Source: a virus. From it: a stretch of 37,964 bases of DNA. Where the stretch lies: the IMG/VR virus record IMGVR_UViG_3300027852_000027, positions 1-37,964 of that record, one strand, 5' to 3'. Below, in pieces: positions 5,809-13,302 of the stretch. How positions within the stretch are numbered: the first letter of the stretch is position 1; each line of letters starts with the position of its first letter. The notes under the pieces were generated by a model. The model was not told the origin of the DNA, did no database searches, and saw nothing but the letters and a program-made list of their open reading frames with translations. The position numbers and the translations under genes are program-made.

Positions 5809-5998
5809 TATTACCCTTAATTGTTGATTTGACTATAGTGTATATAAAGAATTAAATAAATGCAAATAAATACTTGCTTTAACAATTTAACGTGCTAATA
5901 TTAATTTCATCAAGCGGTTAAGCAGTTTACTACTTTTCCCCGTTCATACCGCTCCAGCTAAAATGCTAAGGAAAAGTAGACTAATTCAGGGGATAGAG
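5809..5998. promoter_or_regulatory. Divergent control region between repressor and recombination operon
   Basis: This is 190 AT-rich bases between the leftward repressor and the rightward 67-aa gene. A rightward TTGACT near 5830 with an AT-rich -10 region and a leftward TTGCAT near 5867 are candidate promoters, both weak matches. The right part holds a perfect 10-bp inverted repeat (see 5930-5979). Exact operators cannot be fixed by eye. Confidence 0.4.
5930..5979 (+). promoter_or_regulatory. Leader hairpin before the recombination operon
   Basis: CTACTTTTCC (5930-5939) and GGAAAAGTAG (5970-5979) form a perfect 10-bp stem around a 30-nt loop. The 3' arm ends 19 bases before the ATG at 5999, so in the transcript it would sit just upstream of the ribosome binding site. 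There is no T tract, so a leader control element is more likely than a terminator. Confidence 0.5.
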
Positions 5999-6202
5999 AT
6001 GAAAGTTTATACATTTGTAATAGGTTTATTAGATAACGGTAAGCCGAACATTTTCACATCAGTAAGTGATTTTAAGTTGGATAACTGGGAGTTAATCGAT
6101 GTTAGAGAATTGCATTTTAATATTGATAACGACGAGATAATAGAGTTGGCTAAAAAAGCTCAGTTTGCAATTGATTCAATGGAGAGTGTTAGTAATGAAT
6201 AA
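5999..6202 (+). CDS. Hypothetical protein (67 aa)
   Basis: I chose ATG 5999 because it has a clear GGGGATAGAG ribosome binding site. The longer frame starting 36 bases upstream overlaps the leader hairpin. The protein starts MKVYTFVIGLLDNGKPNIFTS, has a strand-rich first part and an acidic helix at the end. The family is unknown. Its stop overlaps the start of the annealing-protein gene, so it belongs to that operon. Confidence 0.6.
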   Translation: MKVYTFVIGLLDNGKPNIFTSVSDFKLDNWELIDVRELHFNIDNDEIIELAKKAQFAIDSMESVSNE

Positions 6203-6914
6203 TTTAAAGTTATGGAACGAGGTTCAAAAAACAGATCCTGCCTACACTAAACAAGCAAGCAAGGGAGCTCATAATTTTACATCTGTAGCGCCCATGTATC
6301 AAAACAAAAAAGCAACCGAGCAATTCGGAGTGCAGGGTATAGGGTGGGGTGTTGTGGTAGGTAGCGAGGTATTCACTGAAAAGGAATATGGAACAACAAC
6401 TATATTATCTTATGATGCGACTATGTTTTTTATTCTTGATGGAGTTCGAGGGGAAATACCAATTCATGCTAGTGAAAAGTCCTGCTATAAAACCAACGGG
6501 TACAAAGGTAAAGAAGGTTATATTAAGATTGATGACGAAGTGAGGAAAAAAGTTGTCACCAACGCAAAAACAAAAGGACTCTCTGAGCTAGGTTTTAGTG
6601 CAGACATATTTATGGGGATGTTCGATGACCCTAATTATGTAGATTACCTTAATTTTGAAATAGGATTAGAAAAAGCAGACGACAAAGAGCAAGAGGTAAA
6701 GGTAAAAATAGAAGAGTTTAATGAGTGGTGCAAAAAAGAGTGTGAATGCTACAAGGCAATAAAAAATAAAAGAACATTAGATTTATTGCTAGCTGGTCAC
6801 AAGTCAAAATTACAAGGAAGATGTCAGTTATTGAATTTAGATTTTAATGGATATTCAAAAGGCTTTGATGTCGCATACAACAATCAACTTAAAGTTATAA
6901 ATGGAGATAAATAA
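6195..6914 (+). CDS. Putative single-strand annealing/recombination protein, Rad52/Erf-like (239 aa)
   Basis: The ATG at 6195 has GGAGAG 8 bases upstream. The N-terminus 'LKLWNEVQKTDPAYTKQASKG' and 'FGVQGIGWGV' are the marks of a widespread phage family ('TDPKxTK ... FGPxGxGWG') that sits in phage recombination modules and is thought to anneal single strands. The SELGFSADIFMGMFDDPNYVDY stretch fits the conserved end of this domain. The C-terminal 80 residues are helical with a CKKECEC cluster and may bind partners. A coiled-coil protein and an SSB-like protein follow directly, the usual company of phage annealing proteins. The exact superfamily (Rad52, Erf or other) needs profile searches. 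Confidence 0.6.
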   Translation: MNNLKLWNEVQKTDPAYTKQASKGAHNFTSVAPMYQNKKATEQFGVQGIGWGVVVGSEVFTEKEYGTTTILSYDATMFFILDGVRGEIPIHASEKSCYKTNGYKGKEGYIKIDDEVRKKVVTNAKTKGLSELGFSADIFMGMFDDPNYVDYLNFEIGLEKADDKEQEVKVKIEEFNEWCKKECECYKAIKNKRTLDLLLAGHKSKLQGRCQLLNLDFNGYSKGFDVAYNNQLKVINGDK

Positions 6915-6915
6915 A

Positions 6916-7950
6916 ATGAGCGAAGTAAAAGAGTTAATCGAGTTTGACAAAATAGCTGCTGGCATTGCTGACATACAAGAGAAAGGTAATTTTATACCTG
7001 ATATGTCAACGAAAGAAGGGTACAACGCAAGTAAGAGGTTTGTGCTTGATGAAACCACACCGACAAGAACAAGGCTTGCAGATGCGCACAAAAAGGCTAA
7101 AGAATACTGGAAGCTTGGCGGGCAGAACGTCGACAAGAAAAAAAATGAAATATTAGAGCTGCTTGTTGATATTCAAAGGCCACATCAAGAGGCTTACAAG
7201 GCGCACGATCAAGCTGAAAAAGTTCGAAAGGCAAAGTTTGAGCAAGACATACAAGATAAAATATGTGAGTTTTACGATTTTAAATTCATGGTTGATATAA
7301 ATAAAACCAGCTCAGAGGAAATATCAAGAATAATAGATTCTTGTGGCGAGATAGATACGGCAGAAGGTTTTTATCACAAATCCAAAGAGGCAGAAATAGC
7401 CAAGCAAGAAACTATGGTTATTCTTAATGATTGTTTGATAACTATCGTTAACCGTGAAGCAGAGCAGCAACGCGAAGCAGAGCTGGCAGAAGAAAACCGC
7501 TTACGTCAAATTCAGATAGATGAGCAGCAAGAAGCGATGCGAATTCAACAGGAAAAAATGGACGCGCAGCAAGCGGAAATTGACCGCGTAGCAAATGAGT
7601 CTCGGGCAAAAGCACAAGCTGAAGCGGATGAAAAACAACGACTGATTGATGAGGCTGAACAAGCTGAACTAGAAAAGAAGCGGGCTGTTGAGCGTGAAGA
7701 ATACGCAAAGCAGCAGGCTGAACAAGCAGCAGAGCGGGCGAAGCAAGATGAAATAAACCGTCAGAAAGCAGAGCAAGAGAAGCAGCGCATTGCTGATGAA
7801 AAGCGAGCTAATAACAATCGTCATGTTACCAAAATCAAAACTCAGGCTAAAAAGTTTATTATGTCTTTTGATATCGATGAAGAGACAGCAATAAAGCTTG
7901 TTCAGGCAATTAGCCATAAAGACGAAAGCACTTTAACAATTAACTACTAA
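6916..7950 (+). CDS. Coiled-coil protein of the recombination module (344 aa)
   Basis: The ATG at 6916 is preceded by GGAG at good distance. Residues 1-175 look like a globular helical domain (MSTKEGYNASKRFVLDETTPTRTRLADAHKKAKEYW in part). Residues about 178-300 are a long Glu/Gln/Ala/Lys-rich coiled coil (repeats such as AEQAAERAKQDE), and a compact C-terminal domain of some 45 residues follows. Similar coiled-coil proteins lie beside annealing proteins or exonucleases in many phages. The role is unknown, perhaps a scaffold or cofactor of recombination. Confidence 0.6.
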   Translation: MSEVKELIEFDKIAAGIADIQEKGNFIPDMSTKEGYNASKRFVLDETTPTRTRLADAHKKAKEYWKLGGQNVDKKKNEILELLVDIQRPHQEAYKAHDQAEKVRKAKFEQDIQDKICEFYDFKFMVDINKTSSEEISRIIDSCGEIDTAEGFYHKSKEAEIAKQETMVILNDCLITIVNREAEQQREAELAEENRLRQIQIDEQQEAMRIQQEKMDAQQAEIDRVANESRAKAQAEADEKQRLIDEAEQAELEKKRAVEREEYAKQQAEQAAERAKQDEINRQKAEQEKQRIADEKRANNNRHVTKIKTQAKKFIMSFDIDEETAIKLVQAISHKDESTLTINY

Positions 7951-7966
7951 AGAAGGGTAAAGAAAA

Positions 7967-8275
7967 ATGGCAAATGTACAATCAAAAGAAAATATGACTA
8001 TCGCAATCCGTGAATATACTGACAACCAAGGCCAACAAAAAAAGGTTTGGAAAACTATCGGTGAATTAATTACATGGGATGACGGAAGTAAATCGTTTGA
8101 ATTGTGGGGGCCAACTGGTTCAACTAAAGGAAATGTTTTTGCTAAAGACGATAATAATCAGCAGCAAAATAATAACCAAGGCCAACAGCAAAACAACCAG
8201 CAAGGCGGCTACCAGCAACCACAACAACAGCAGCAAAATAACTATCAACAAGGGCAAGGCTTTCGCCAAAGCTAA
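7967..8275 (+). CDS. SSB-like protein with Gln/Asn-rich tail (102 aa)
   Basis: Residues 8-60 form a small beta domain (NMTIAIREYTDNQGQQKKVWKTIGE ... FELWGPTGSTKG), as in small phage single-strand DNA-binding-like proteins. Residues 64-102 are almost only Gln, Asn and Gly, a flexible tail of the kind found in SSB linkers. The usual acidic tip of host SSB is missing. The gene follows the annealing and coiled-coil genes, so a role in coating single strands during recombination is likely. AAGGGTAAAG is the ribosome binding site. Confidence 0.55.
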   Translation: MANVQSKENMTIAIREYTDNQGQQKKVWKTIGELITWDDGSKSFELWGPTGSTKGNVFAKDDNNQQQNNNQGQQQNNQQGGYQQPQQQQQNNYQQGQGFRQS

Positions 8276-8316
8276 CTAAACAAAGCCACGGAAGGCGTCT
8301 TAACTGGAGAATAACC

Positions 8317-8439
8317 ATGTTCAACAAGCATCACATAAAACTACAGCATAGAAGATTAACTCATTTTGTAACGAAAGGGTTTTTTGTTGTATTCGTTTTG
8401 ACGGGGTGTGTATGGCTAAATCTAGCATTAATAGTTTAA
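8317..8439 (+). CDS. Small membrane peptide (40 aa)
   Basis: A basic N-terminus (MFNKHHIKLQHRRLTHFV) is followed by one hydrophobic segment (GFFVVFVLTGCVWLNLALIV). An LTGC sequence resembles a lipobox, but only nine residues would follow, so a simple membrane anchor is more likely. GGAGAATAA is the ribosome binding site. It overlaps the next ORF by 28 bases. Confidence 0.45.
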   Translation: MFNKHHIKLQHRRLTHFVTKGFFVVFVLTGCVWLNLALIV

Positions 8440-8540
8440 CTTGGTTTCACATTTACCTAACAATTTTAGCGTGGTTATTGGCAGCAGTAACCACATATTT
8501 CCCACAATCAATACCGTATATTCTAGGATTTATATTATGA
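8412..8540 (+). CDS. Small membrane protein (42 aa)
   Basis: One hydrophobic stretch covers most of the peptide (FHIYLTILAWLLAAVTTYF and a second weaker one at the end). It overlaps the previous ORF in another frame, and its TGA overlaps the ATG of the next gene. GGGG upstream can serve as ribosome binding site. The function is unknown. Confidence 0.45.
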   Translation: MAKSSINSLTWFHIYLTILAWLLAAVTTYFPQSIPYILGFIL

Positions 8541-8725
8541 ATAGAAAAATCAAAAAAATAGCTTGGACTGATGGCATGATTAAAATCATTGCAGACAACT
8601 GTAAAACTAAATCAGCATCAGAAATAGCCAATATGATTAATTCAGCATTTGGCACTAACAAGTCAGAAAACGCAATACACAAAAAAGCGAATATCCAAGG
8701 CTTTAAATTAAGTGCGGTTAAGTAA
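8537..8725 (+). CDS. Small SANT/Myb- or GcrA-like DNA-binding protein (62 aa)
   Basis: The sequence 'AWTDGMIKIIADNCKTKSASEIANMIN' and 'SENAIHKKANIQGFK' has the pattern of a short three-helix DNA-binding domain (W at the start, 'SASEIA' turn, 'NAIHKKA' recognition helix), like GcrA-type or Myb-like proteins. It is the first of three small DNA-binding-type genes in a row. Its stop overlaps the next start (TAATG). Confidence 0.5.
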   Translation: MNRKIKKIAWTDGMIKIIADNCKTKSASEIANMINSAFGTNKSENAIHKKANIQGFKLSAVK

Positions 8726-8946
8726 TGGATATTTCAGCAATACAGAAAAGTTGGCAGGGCTGCGAAGAAACAGCAAAGGCAAGAAGTAAGATAGACCCTG
8801 ATAGTCGAAGAGTAAAATTAAGGGCGGAGGCTGAGCAATTGATAAAAGAAAAAGTGCCTAACGTCACTATACAAAAACGACTGGGCTTAGCCTCAACAAC
8901 TATAAGTAGATACAAGTCAGAAATGACGAATAATATAAACGGGTGA
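8725..8946 (+). CDS. Small HTH protein (73 aa)
   Basis: Residues 30-66 hold a helix-turn-helix like that of resolvase or Mor-type proteins: 'AEQLIKEKVPNVTIQKRLGLASTTISRYKSEM'. The N-terminus is helical and basic. It lies between a Myb-like and a coiled-coil/HTH gene, so it may be a transcription regulator of later genes. The family is uncertain. Confidence 0.55.
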   Translation: MDISAIQKSWQGCEETAKARSKIDPDSRRVKLRAEAEQLIKEKVPNVTIQKRLGLASTTISRYKSEMTNNING

Positions 8947-8949
8947 TCA

Positions 8950-9303
8950 ATGGATACATTAAGAGAGAGTCATCGGAAAAGCAACGAAAAAGCTAGTGAA
9001 ATAGAAAAACTAAAAGAGGCAAACTTAGCACTTAGAGAAAAAAACGCCAATCTATCTAAGAAAGTTGAGTTATTTAGAGTGCAAAAAAGAACAGCAGAAA
9101 AAAACGCAAAAACCTTAAAGGCAAAAAGCATAAGGGTGGCAACTGCACTAGCTAAGTTATGGGTTGACGGGTTCACATCATTAAGCCGAAAAGAATTAGC
9201 TAATAGAATATTTGTTGATGTTGCTTATATTAATAATGAGGCTTCAGCGTATAAACGAGAGATGACAAAGTATGAAAGACCAATTAATAACACTATCAAC
9301 TAG
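8950..9303 (+). CDS. Coiled-coil plus winged-helix-like protein (117 aa)
   Basis: Residues 10-60 form a coiled coil (EKLKEANLALREKNANLSKK). The second half has a helix-turn-helix-like stretch 'SLSRKELANRIFVDVAYINNEASAYKRE'. Together with its two neighbours it forms a row of probable DNA-binding regulators in front of the nin-like genes. It overlaps the NinB-like gene by 32 bases. Confidence 0.5.
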   Translation: MDTLRESHRKSNEKASEIEKLKEANLALREKNANLSKKVELFRVQKRTAEKNAKTLKAKSIRVATALAKLWVDGFTSLSRKELANRIFVDVAYINNEASAYKREMTKYERPINNTIN

Positions 9304-9718
9304 GCAAAACGTTTATCGATTAATAGATAAGTTTCTAGGTGAGAGCCCGCAAGGAAAATGGGATCTTTCAATTATTAAGCGAGGTAAAAAAAGAAGTATT
9401 TCAGCCAACAAGCAGCAGCACTTATGGTATAGGCAACTAGATAAGGCGAGCAATAATATAACTGGATACTCTAAAAGGTTTTGCAAGTATACGTTTGGAC
9501 TGCCTATTTTACTTAATAGCGATAAGCATAAAGACTTTTATGAAACACTTTTTGATATGTGTAATTTTTGGCAAAGAAGCTATGAAACTAGAATTGAGTT
9601 AATGGAAGGGATAGAGGTAACAAGTAAATTCAATACTACAGAATCCAAAGAATACATGGAACAAATGATTTATTATTTTAATGATGCAGGTATACCAATT
9701 AAATTTAAGGATAAATAA
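9272..9718 (+). CDS. ninB: NinB-like recombination protein (148 aa)
   Basis: The pattern 'SISANKQQHLWYRQLDKAS' (S-x-x-QNR/LW type), a conserved F/Y-rich middle and the ending 'MEQMIYYFNDAGIPIKF' resemble the lambda NinB (Orf, YbcN) family, which binds single-stranded DNA and replaces RecFOR functions. Length is close to the family's usual 140-150 residues. It lies directly before a YbcO-like nuclease gene, an order also seen in the DLP12 prophage. The identity is moderate by eye and the symbol is tentative. Confidence 0.55.
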   Translation: MKDQLITLSTRQNVYRLIDKFLGESPQGKWDLSIIKRGKKRSISANKQQHLWYRQLDKASNNITGYSKRFCKYTFGLPILLNSDKHKDFYETLFDMCNFWQRSYETRIELMEGIEVTSKFNTTESKEYMEQMIYYFNDAGIPIKFKDK

Positions 9719-9885
9719 TGCGACTAGTTAAAGCAAAGAGGGATTGTAAGTGTAAGCGCGGTTGTGATATCCGGTCAGGCGACAGTTATTACCCGCAACG
9801 CAGAAAGAAAAAGCTTTGTTTTAATTGTGGATATAAACCGAAAAAGAAAACTTTTATTATTAAATTATTGGAGTGGTTAAAATAA
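9718..9885 (+). CDS. Small zinc-ribbon protein (55 aa)
   Basis: Two cysteine pairs (CKCKRGC near residues 10-16 and CFNC at 34-37) form a likely zinc ribbon, surrounded by many Lys and Arg, which suggests nucleic-acid binding. Its start overlaps the NinB-like stop, and its stop overlaps the next ATG. It is too small for most gene finders but fits perfectly between its neighbours. Confidence 0.6.
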   Translation: MRLVKAKRDCKCKRGCDIRSGDSYYPQRRKKKLCFNCGYKPKKKTFIIKLLEWLK

Positions 9886-10178
9886 TGGCTAAGCAAACTA
9901 AAATAACTAAATCAGCAAGAGGTGAAGATTGCACGTTAATGCTTGGTAATTGCTCGAGTAATGAAACAGTAGTGCTTTGTCATATAGGAAAGAATAGAGG
10001 TATGGGTATCAAGTGCGGTGATCATTTTGCTGTATACGCTTGCTCTAACTGTCATGATGTTATAGACGGCAGAGCGCCAGCATTGTACGGATACGAGATG
10101 ATTGATAGTGCTAAATTGACAGCACTAGAAAGAACTCAGCAAAAATTAATTGATAAGGGTTTGTTATGTCTAAAATAA
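9885..10178 (+). CDS. YbcO-like nuclease, DUF1364 (97 aa)
   Basis: The ATG at 9885 overlaps the upstream stop (TAATG). The sequence has the DUF1364 pattern: 'SARGEDCTLMLGNCS' (C-x6-C), 'ETVVLCHIGKNRGMGIKCGDHFAVYACSNCHDVIDGR' with the C-x2-CH-x3-D zinc/HNH-like core. YbcO of DLP12 is the structural model, a small predicted nuclease. It fits a nin-region recombination set with NinB-like and RuvC-like genes. Confidence 0.75.
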   Translation: MAKQTKITKSARGEDCTLMLGNCSSNETVVLCHIGKNRGMGIKCGDHFAVYACSNCHDVIDGRAPALYGYEMIDSAKLTALERTQQKLIDKGLLCLK

Positions 10179-10624
10179 TTGTAGGTATTGATCCAGATAG
10201 TAAAGCGCATGGCGTAGCCATTTATTATGGTGGTCAGTTAGATATACTGTCATCAATGAATCTTATTGAGCTGCAATGTCTAATTGATAATGATTTAATA
10301 ACAACATCGATAGATAATGACTGGGATATAGAAGTTCATATTGAAGATGTTAACGGTGTTAGTGCTGCATTCATGGCAAGAGATAGAAAAGCAAATATTA
10401 ATGTAAAGCTTAAAATGTCTCAGCATATTGGGATGTGCAAACAATCACAAATTGAACTAGAAAGGCTTTTTGAGTTCTACAAGATAAAAGTAGTTAAGCA
10501 TAAAATATCTAAAATGTGGAAAAAAGACAAAGCTCAATTTGAGAAGATTACAGACTGGAAAGGTCGTAGTAATGAAGATACTAGATCAGCTGCATACTTT
10601 GGTTACTTAGGGTTAAAAAGGTGA
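10166..10624 (+). CDS. RuvC-like Holliday junction resolvase (152 aa)
   Basis: The N-terminal 'IVGIDPDSKAHGVAIY' gives the first catalytic Asp (D9). 'VHIEDVNG' gives the Glu (E60), and 'GRSNEDTRSAAYFGYLGL' near the end gives the last acidic pair (E137, D138), the RuvC RNase-H fold order. It would cut four-way junctions during recombination or before packaging. Length is close to the 150-170 residues of small RuvC-type proteins. The gene overlaps the YbcO-like gene by 13 bases. Confidence 0.8.
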   Translation: MSKIIVGIDPDSKAHGVAIYYGGQLDILSSMNLIELQCLIDNDLITTSIDNDWDIEVHIEDVNGVSAAFMARDRKANINVKLKMSQHIGMCKQSQIELERLFEFYKIKVVKHKISKMWKKDKAQFEKITDWKGRSNEDTRSAAYFGYLGLKR

Positions 10625-10660
10625 TAAAATGAGATCTCATTCACAAAGTAAGGAAGTAAC

Positions 10661-10735
10661 ATGTTAGAAGTAGCCGGAAATGGAAAGACACGTAAAACGC
10701 CCGCAAAGAAAACAAGACCTACACGTAGAAAATGA
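10661..10735 (+). CDS. Very small basic peptide (24 aa)
   Basis: The peptide MLEVAGNGKTRKTPAKKTRP and the tail TRRK is strongly basic. A strong AAGGAAGTAAC ribosome binding site precedes it, and its TGA overlaps the ATG of the next gene. It may bind DNA or help translation of the membrane protein after it. The function is unknown. Confidence 0.45.
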   Translation: MLEVAGNGKTRKTPAKKTRPTRRK

Positions 10736-11184
10736 ATATAATTCAGTGTGTCTTTATAGTGGCATTTGTTGTACTTTTGATCCCTGAAAGGTCAAGGCTT
10801 GCCGCTATAGTTATACTGGTGTTTAATTTAATTTACTTTCAATTTATACTCCCTTTAGATTGGGAGGTTTACTATCACTTCTCAGCAACGCTAAACACTC
10901 TTCTAGGTGTCATTCTTTACTATAGATACAAGTCAGTTGCTATACTCTCATTTTTGCTAATACCGATTAATGTTATTGGGTACTTATTGTGCAAGAATTA
11001 TTACGATCCTTTTATTTATGATAACATGTGCTTTGTTGTGATCGCACTCCAGATAATATTACTCACGGTTAGAGGCTTGACGGATGGAACTAGTTGGGGA
11101 GGTAAAAGAAATTCTTTGGTTTTCCTTGCTAATTTTGATAGCTATAAAAACCATGCTAAAATACAAAAAACACACCAAAAGTAA
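10732..11184 (+). CDS. Multi-spanning membrane protein (150 aa)
   Basis: Four hydrophobic segments are visible (about residues 3-17, 22-43, 62-80 and 97-115 with some uncertainty), then a soluble basic tail (NSLVFLANFDSYKNHAKIQKTHQK). No family is recognised. It precedes a single-TM holin-like gene by five bases, so a lysis or membrane-remodelling role is possible. Confidence 0.55.
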   Translation: MNIIQCVFIVAFVVLLIPERSRLAAIVILVFNLIYFQFILPLDWEVYYHFSATLNTLLGVILYYRYKSVAILSFLLIPINVIGYLLCKNYYDPFIYDNMCFVVIALQIILLTVRGLTDGTSWGGKRNSLVFLANFDSYKNHAKIQKTHQK

Positions 11185-11189
11185 ATCTA

Positions 11190-11426
11190 ATGAACGAAGC
11201 GACAAAGCAAGCGCTAGAGACGATAGCAAGTAACCCAAAAGTAACGACTGCCGTTACTGCCGCAGTAACATCTAATGTTTGGCTTGATTATGGTGAGCCA
11301 GCAGTAAAAATTGTGACAAGTCTAATGGGCTTAGCTGTATTGGTTTTATTAGTAGTTAAACATGCACTAGATATAAAGAAAGAACATTTCACAAATCACG
11401 ACAAAGACAACATAAAGGGTAAGTAA
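11190..11426 (+). CDS. Candidate holin, single-TM (78 aa)
   Basis: The N-terminal part is Ala/Thr/Val-rich and weakly hydrophobic (KVTTAVTAAVTSNVW), followed by one strong membrane segment (VTSLMGLAVLVLLVVKHAL, about residues 39-57) and a highly charged tail (KKEHFTNHDKDNIKGK). This layout is common in small phage holins, typically just ahead of structural genes. The endolysin is far away on the other strand, so the assignment is tentative. Confidence 0.45.
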   Translation: MNEATKQALETIASNPKVTTAVTAAVTSNVWLDYGEPAVKIVTSLMGLAVLVLLVVKHALDIKKEHFTNHDKDNIKGK

Positions 11427-11428
11427 CA

Positions 11429-11761
11429 ATGAATTCATTGCAGCAGCACAAATTAACTCAATACATGATTAATCAAAAAGCAACAAACTCAAGTGTCGCC
11501 CGTTCGATTTCATCTATGAATAATGACCTGTCAGCTGCTATAGAGCATCAGGCATACATGCACAAGAACCCTGACGGAAATATTGATGATGGGCTAGTTG
11601 CTGTTATAGGTTACGGTGCGGAGCAGTTATTGGCACAATATGCAGAAGTTGACGAGAAGCGCCTAGATTTTCTTGCTGTAAAAGCAGGAACAATGACAGT
11701 TGATGAGTTAATAGCAAAATACAATATTGATCTAACTAAATATTCAAATGCGTTGATCTAA
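11429..11761 (+). CDS. Hypothetical virion-region protein (110 aa)
   Basis: The protein is mostly helical (LTQYMINQKATNSSVARSISSMNNDLSAAIEH) and begins the block of fibre-like genes. No domain is recognised. Three bases separate its stop from the next ATG. It could be a small structural or assembly protein for the following fibre-like protein. This is inference from position only. Confidence 0.55.
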   Translation: MNSLQQHKLTQYMINQKATNSSVARSISSMNNDLSAAIEHQAYMHKNPDGNIDDGLVAVIGYGAEQLLAQYAEVDEKRLDFLAVKAGTMTVDELIAKYNIDLTKYSNALI

Positions 11762-11764
11762 AAA

Positions 11765-13300
11765 ATGGCATTTGGTGCAACGCTAACGCTTCCTACTATA
11801 GCGGGCAGTCATTCAAATTTTGCTGTACTGTTAACAAATGGCTCTTTCCCTGCTGCTGCGATTGATGGCGGCGCAAGCTCTATTGATAATGGTGGGGGAA
11901 ATCTACGCGCATATACTGACAACACAAAAACAACACAATTAGCACTAGATGTAATAACGTTTGTTACTGGTGTCTCTCCTGAGATACATGTGAGGGTGAG
12001 CGTTACAGCGCAAACTGGCGCAACAATTTATATTGAGTCTGACTCTGTAGAAACCACACAGCCAGCCGTCGGTGCTGCCTTTGGTAGGAATGACACTTAC
12101 ACAAATGAGGATCTAGCGCACTTACTACCCGATAATGCAGTGGTACAGGTAGATTCTACTGGTAATGATGATGGTGCGATTATTGGGACAGGCGCGACAA
12201 CGGAAAATACCCCACCGTACGGGGCTACAAACTTAGATCTAAACGGCACTAATCATATAAATTCGCTAACAGATCCAACGACAGGATCGACTCACTTAGC
12301 AGTCAGGACCTGGTATAAGACATCAGGTGGCGCGTCTAAGTGTATTTCAGGATCTTGGCTGGGTGGAAATACAAATTCATCATATTTGTTTTTTACCGGA
12401 TCTTCAAATCTAGCGCTACTACGTATTAATAATGGATCATCTGCTTCCGACGCAGTGTCGACAACAAACGTCCAAGACTCGACATGGCATTATATAGCCG
12501 GGATATACGACGGCAGTAACATTAATATTATTGTTGACGGAACCAATGAAGATACAACAGCAAAAACGGGCGCGATACATACGCCCGTATCAGCGCAGTA
12601 TAATATAGGGCGATATAACAACAGCGCATCTACTCGGCCTGAAAATATATATGATCACAGAGTATCAACCAATACAAACATTACGCTTGATTATCTAGCT
12701 ACAGAGTACAACAACGAGAGCGATCCCGACAACTGGTTAACCGTTGGGGCTTGGGTTGATAGTGGCGGTGGCGGTATATCTATAACAGTAGACTCGACGC
12801 TACCTAGTTTATCAAGCTCGTTAAACTTGTCTAAAGTTGATAATTCATTCGATATAGATGTGGCATCAATACTGCCTAGCCTGAGCAGTTCATTAAGTTT
12901 AAGTAAAACAGATAATTTATTTGATATTTCGATCAGTTCAGAACTGCCAAGCCTGACAAGTATATTAAACTTATCTGTTGTTAATCCGGGTAATAACGCG
13001 AGCATAAACTCCTTTTTACCTAGCCTTTCATCGTCTTTAAGTCTGACAAAATCAGATCCCGCTGCCGGGGTATCGATAAGTAGTGAGTTACCTAGTTTAA
13101 TATCATCATTATCACTAACCGTTAATAATCCAGCGTTTGATGCTAGCGTGGCATCAGTTCTGCCTAGCTTAAACAGTTCTTTGTCTTTATATAACGGAAT
13201 ACTAGGCATATCAGTAGGTGATAGGAATAATATCAATATAGTGGTAAAATCAAGAAATATAGACGTTATAACAAATTCAAGAAATATAGAGGAATATTAA
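11765..13300 (+). CDS. Fibre-like protein with LamG-type domain and 24-residue repeats (511 aa)
   Basis: Residues about 140-320 look like a concanavalin/LamG-type beta-sandwich (YGATNLDLNGTNHIN, 'LAVRTWYKTSGG', 'DSTWHYIAGIYDGSNINIIVDG'), a fold that often binds glycans. Residues about 338-480 consist of six tandem repeats of 24 residues built on 'LPSLSSSLSLSK', probably an elongated fibrous shaft. The end carries two 'SRNI' motifs. It probably serves as a receptor-binding or decoration protein on the virion. Its place before the packaging genes instead of after the tail genes is unusual. Confidence 0.6.
   Translation: MAFGATLTLPTIAGSHSNFAVLLTNGSFPAAAIDGGASSIDNGGGNLRAYTDNTKTTQLALDVITFVTGVSPEIHVRVSVTAQTGATIYIESDSVETTQPAVGAAFGRNDTYTNEDLAHLLPDNAVVQVDSTGNDDGAIIGTGATTENTPPYGATNLDLNGTNHINSLTDPTTGSTHLAVRTWYKTSGGASKCISGSWLGGNTNSSYLFFTGSSNLALLRINNGSSASDAVSTTNVQDSTWHYIAGIYDGSNINIIVDGTNEDTTAKTGAIHTPVSAQYNIGRYNNSASTRPENIYDHRVSTNTNITLDYLATEYNNESDPDNWLTVGAWVDSGGGGISITVDSTLPSLSSSLNLSKVDNSFDIDVASILPSLSSSLSLSKTDNLFDISISSELPSLTSILNLSVVNPGNNASINSFLPSLSSSLSLTKSDPAAGVSISSELPSLISSLSLTVNNPAFDASVASVLPSLNSSLSLYNGILGISVGDRNNINIVVKSRNIDVITNSRNIEEY
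12773..13210 (+). repeat. Six tandem 72-bp coding repeats in the fibre-like gene
   Basis: The repeats encode about 24 residues each, with the core LPSLSSSL and a variable second half (SKVDNSFDI, SKTDNLFDI, SVVNPGNNA, TKSDPAAGV and so on). The DNA copies have diverged, so this is an old expansion instead of a recent slippage. Confidence 0.8.
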
Positions 13301-13302
13301 CA

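Noticed and set aside
7448-7917. Two leftward ORFs opposite the coiled-coil gene
   Set aside because: Their composition is a reflection of the Gln/Ala/Lys-rich rightward codons, and no start signals are seen.
8317-8439. Lipoprotein call for the 40-aa peptide
   Set aside because: The LTGC box is present, but only nine residues follow, too few for a mature lipoprotein. It was listed as a membrane peptide.
12691-13236. 181-residue leftward ORF opposite the fibre-like gene
   Set aside because: It mirrors the repeats of the rightward gene, has no ribosome binding site and no plausible domain.
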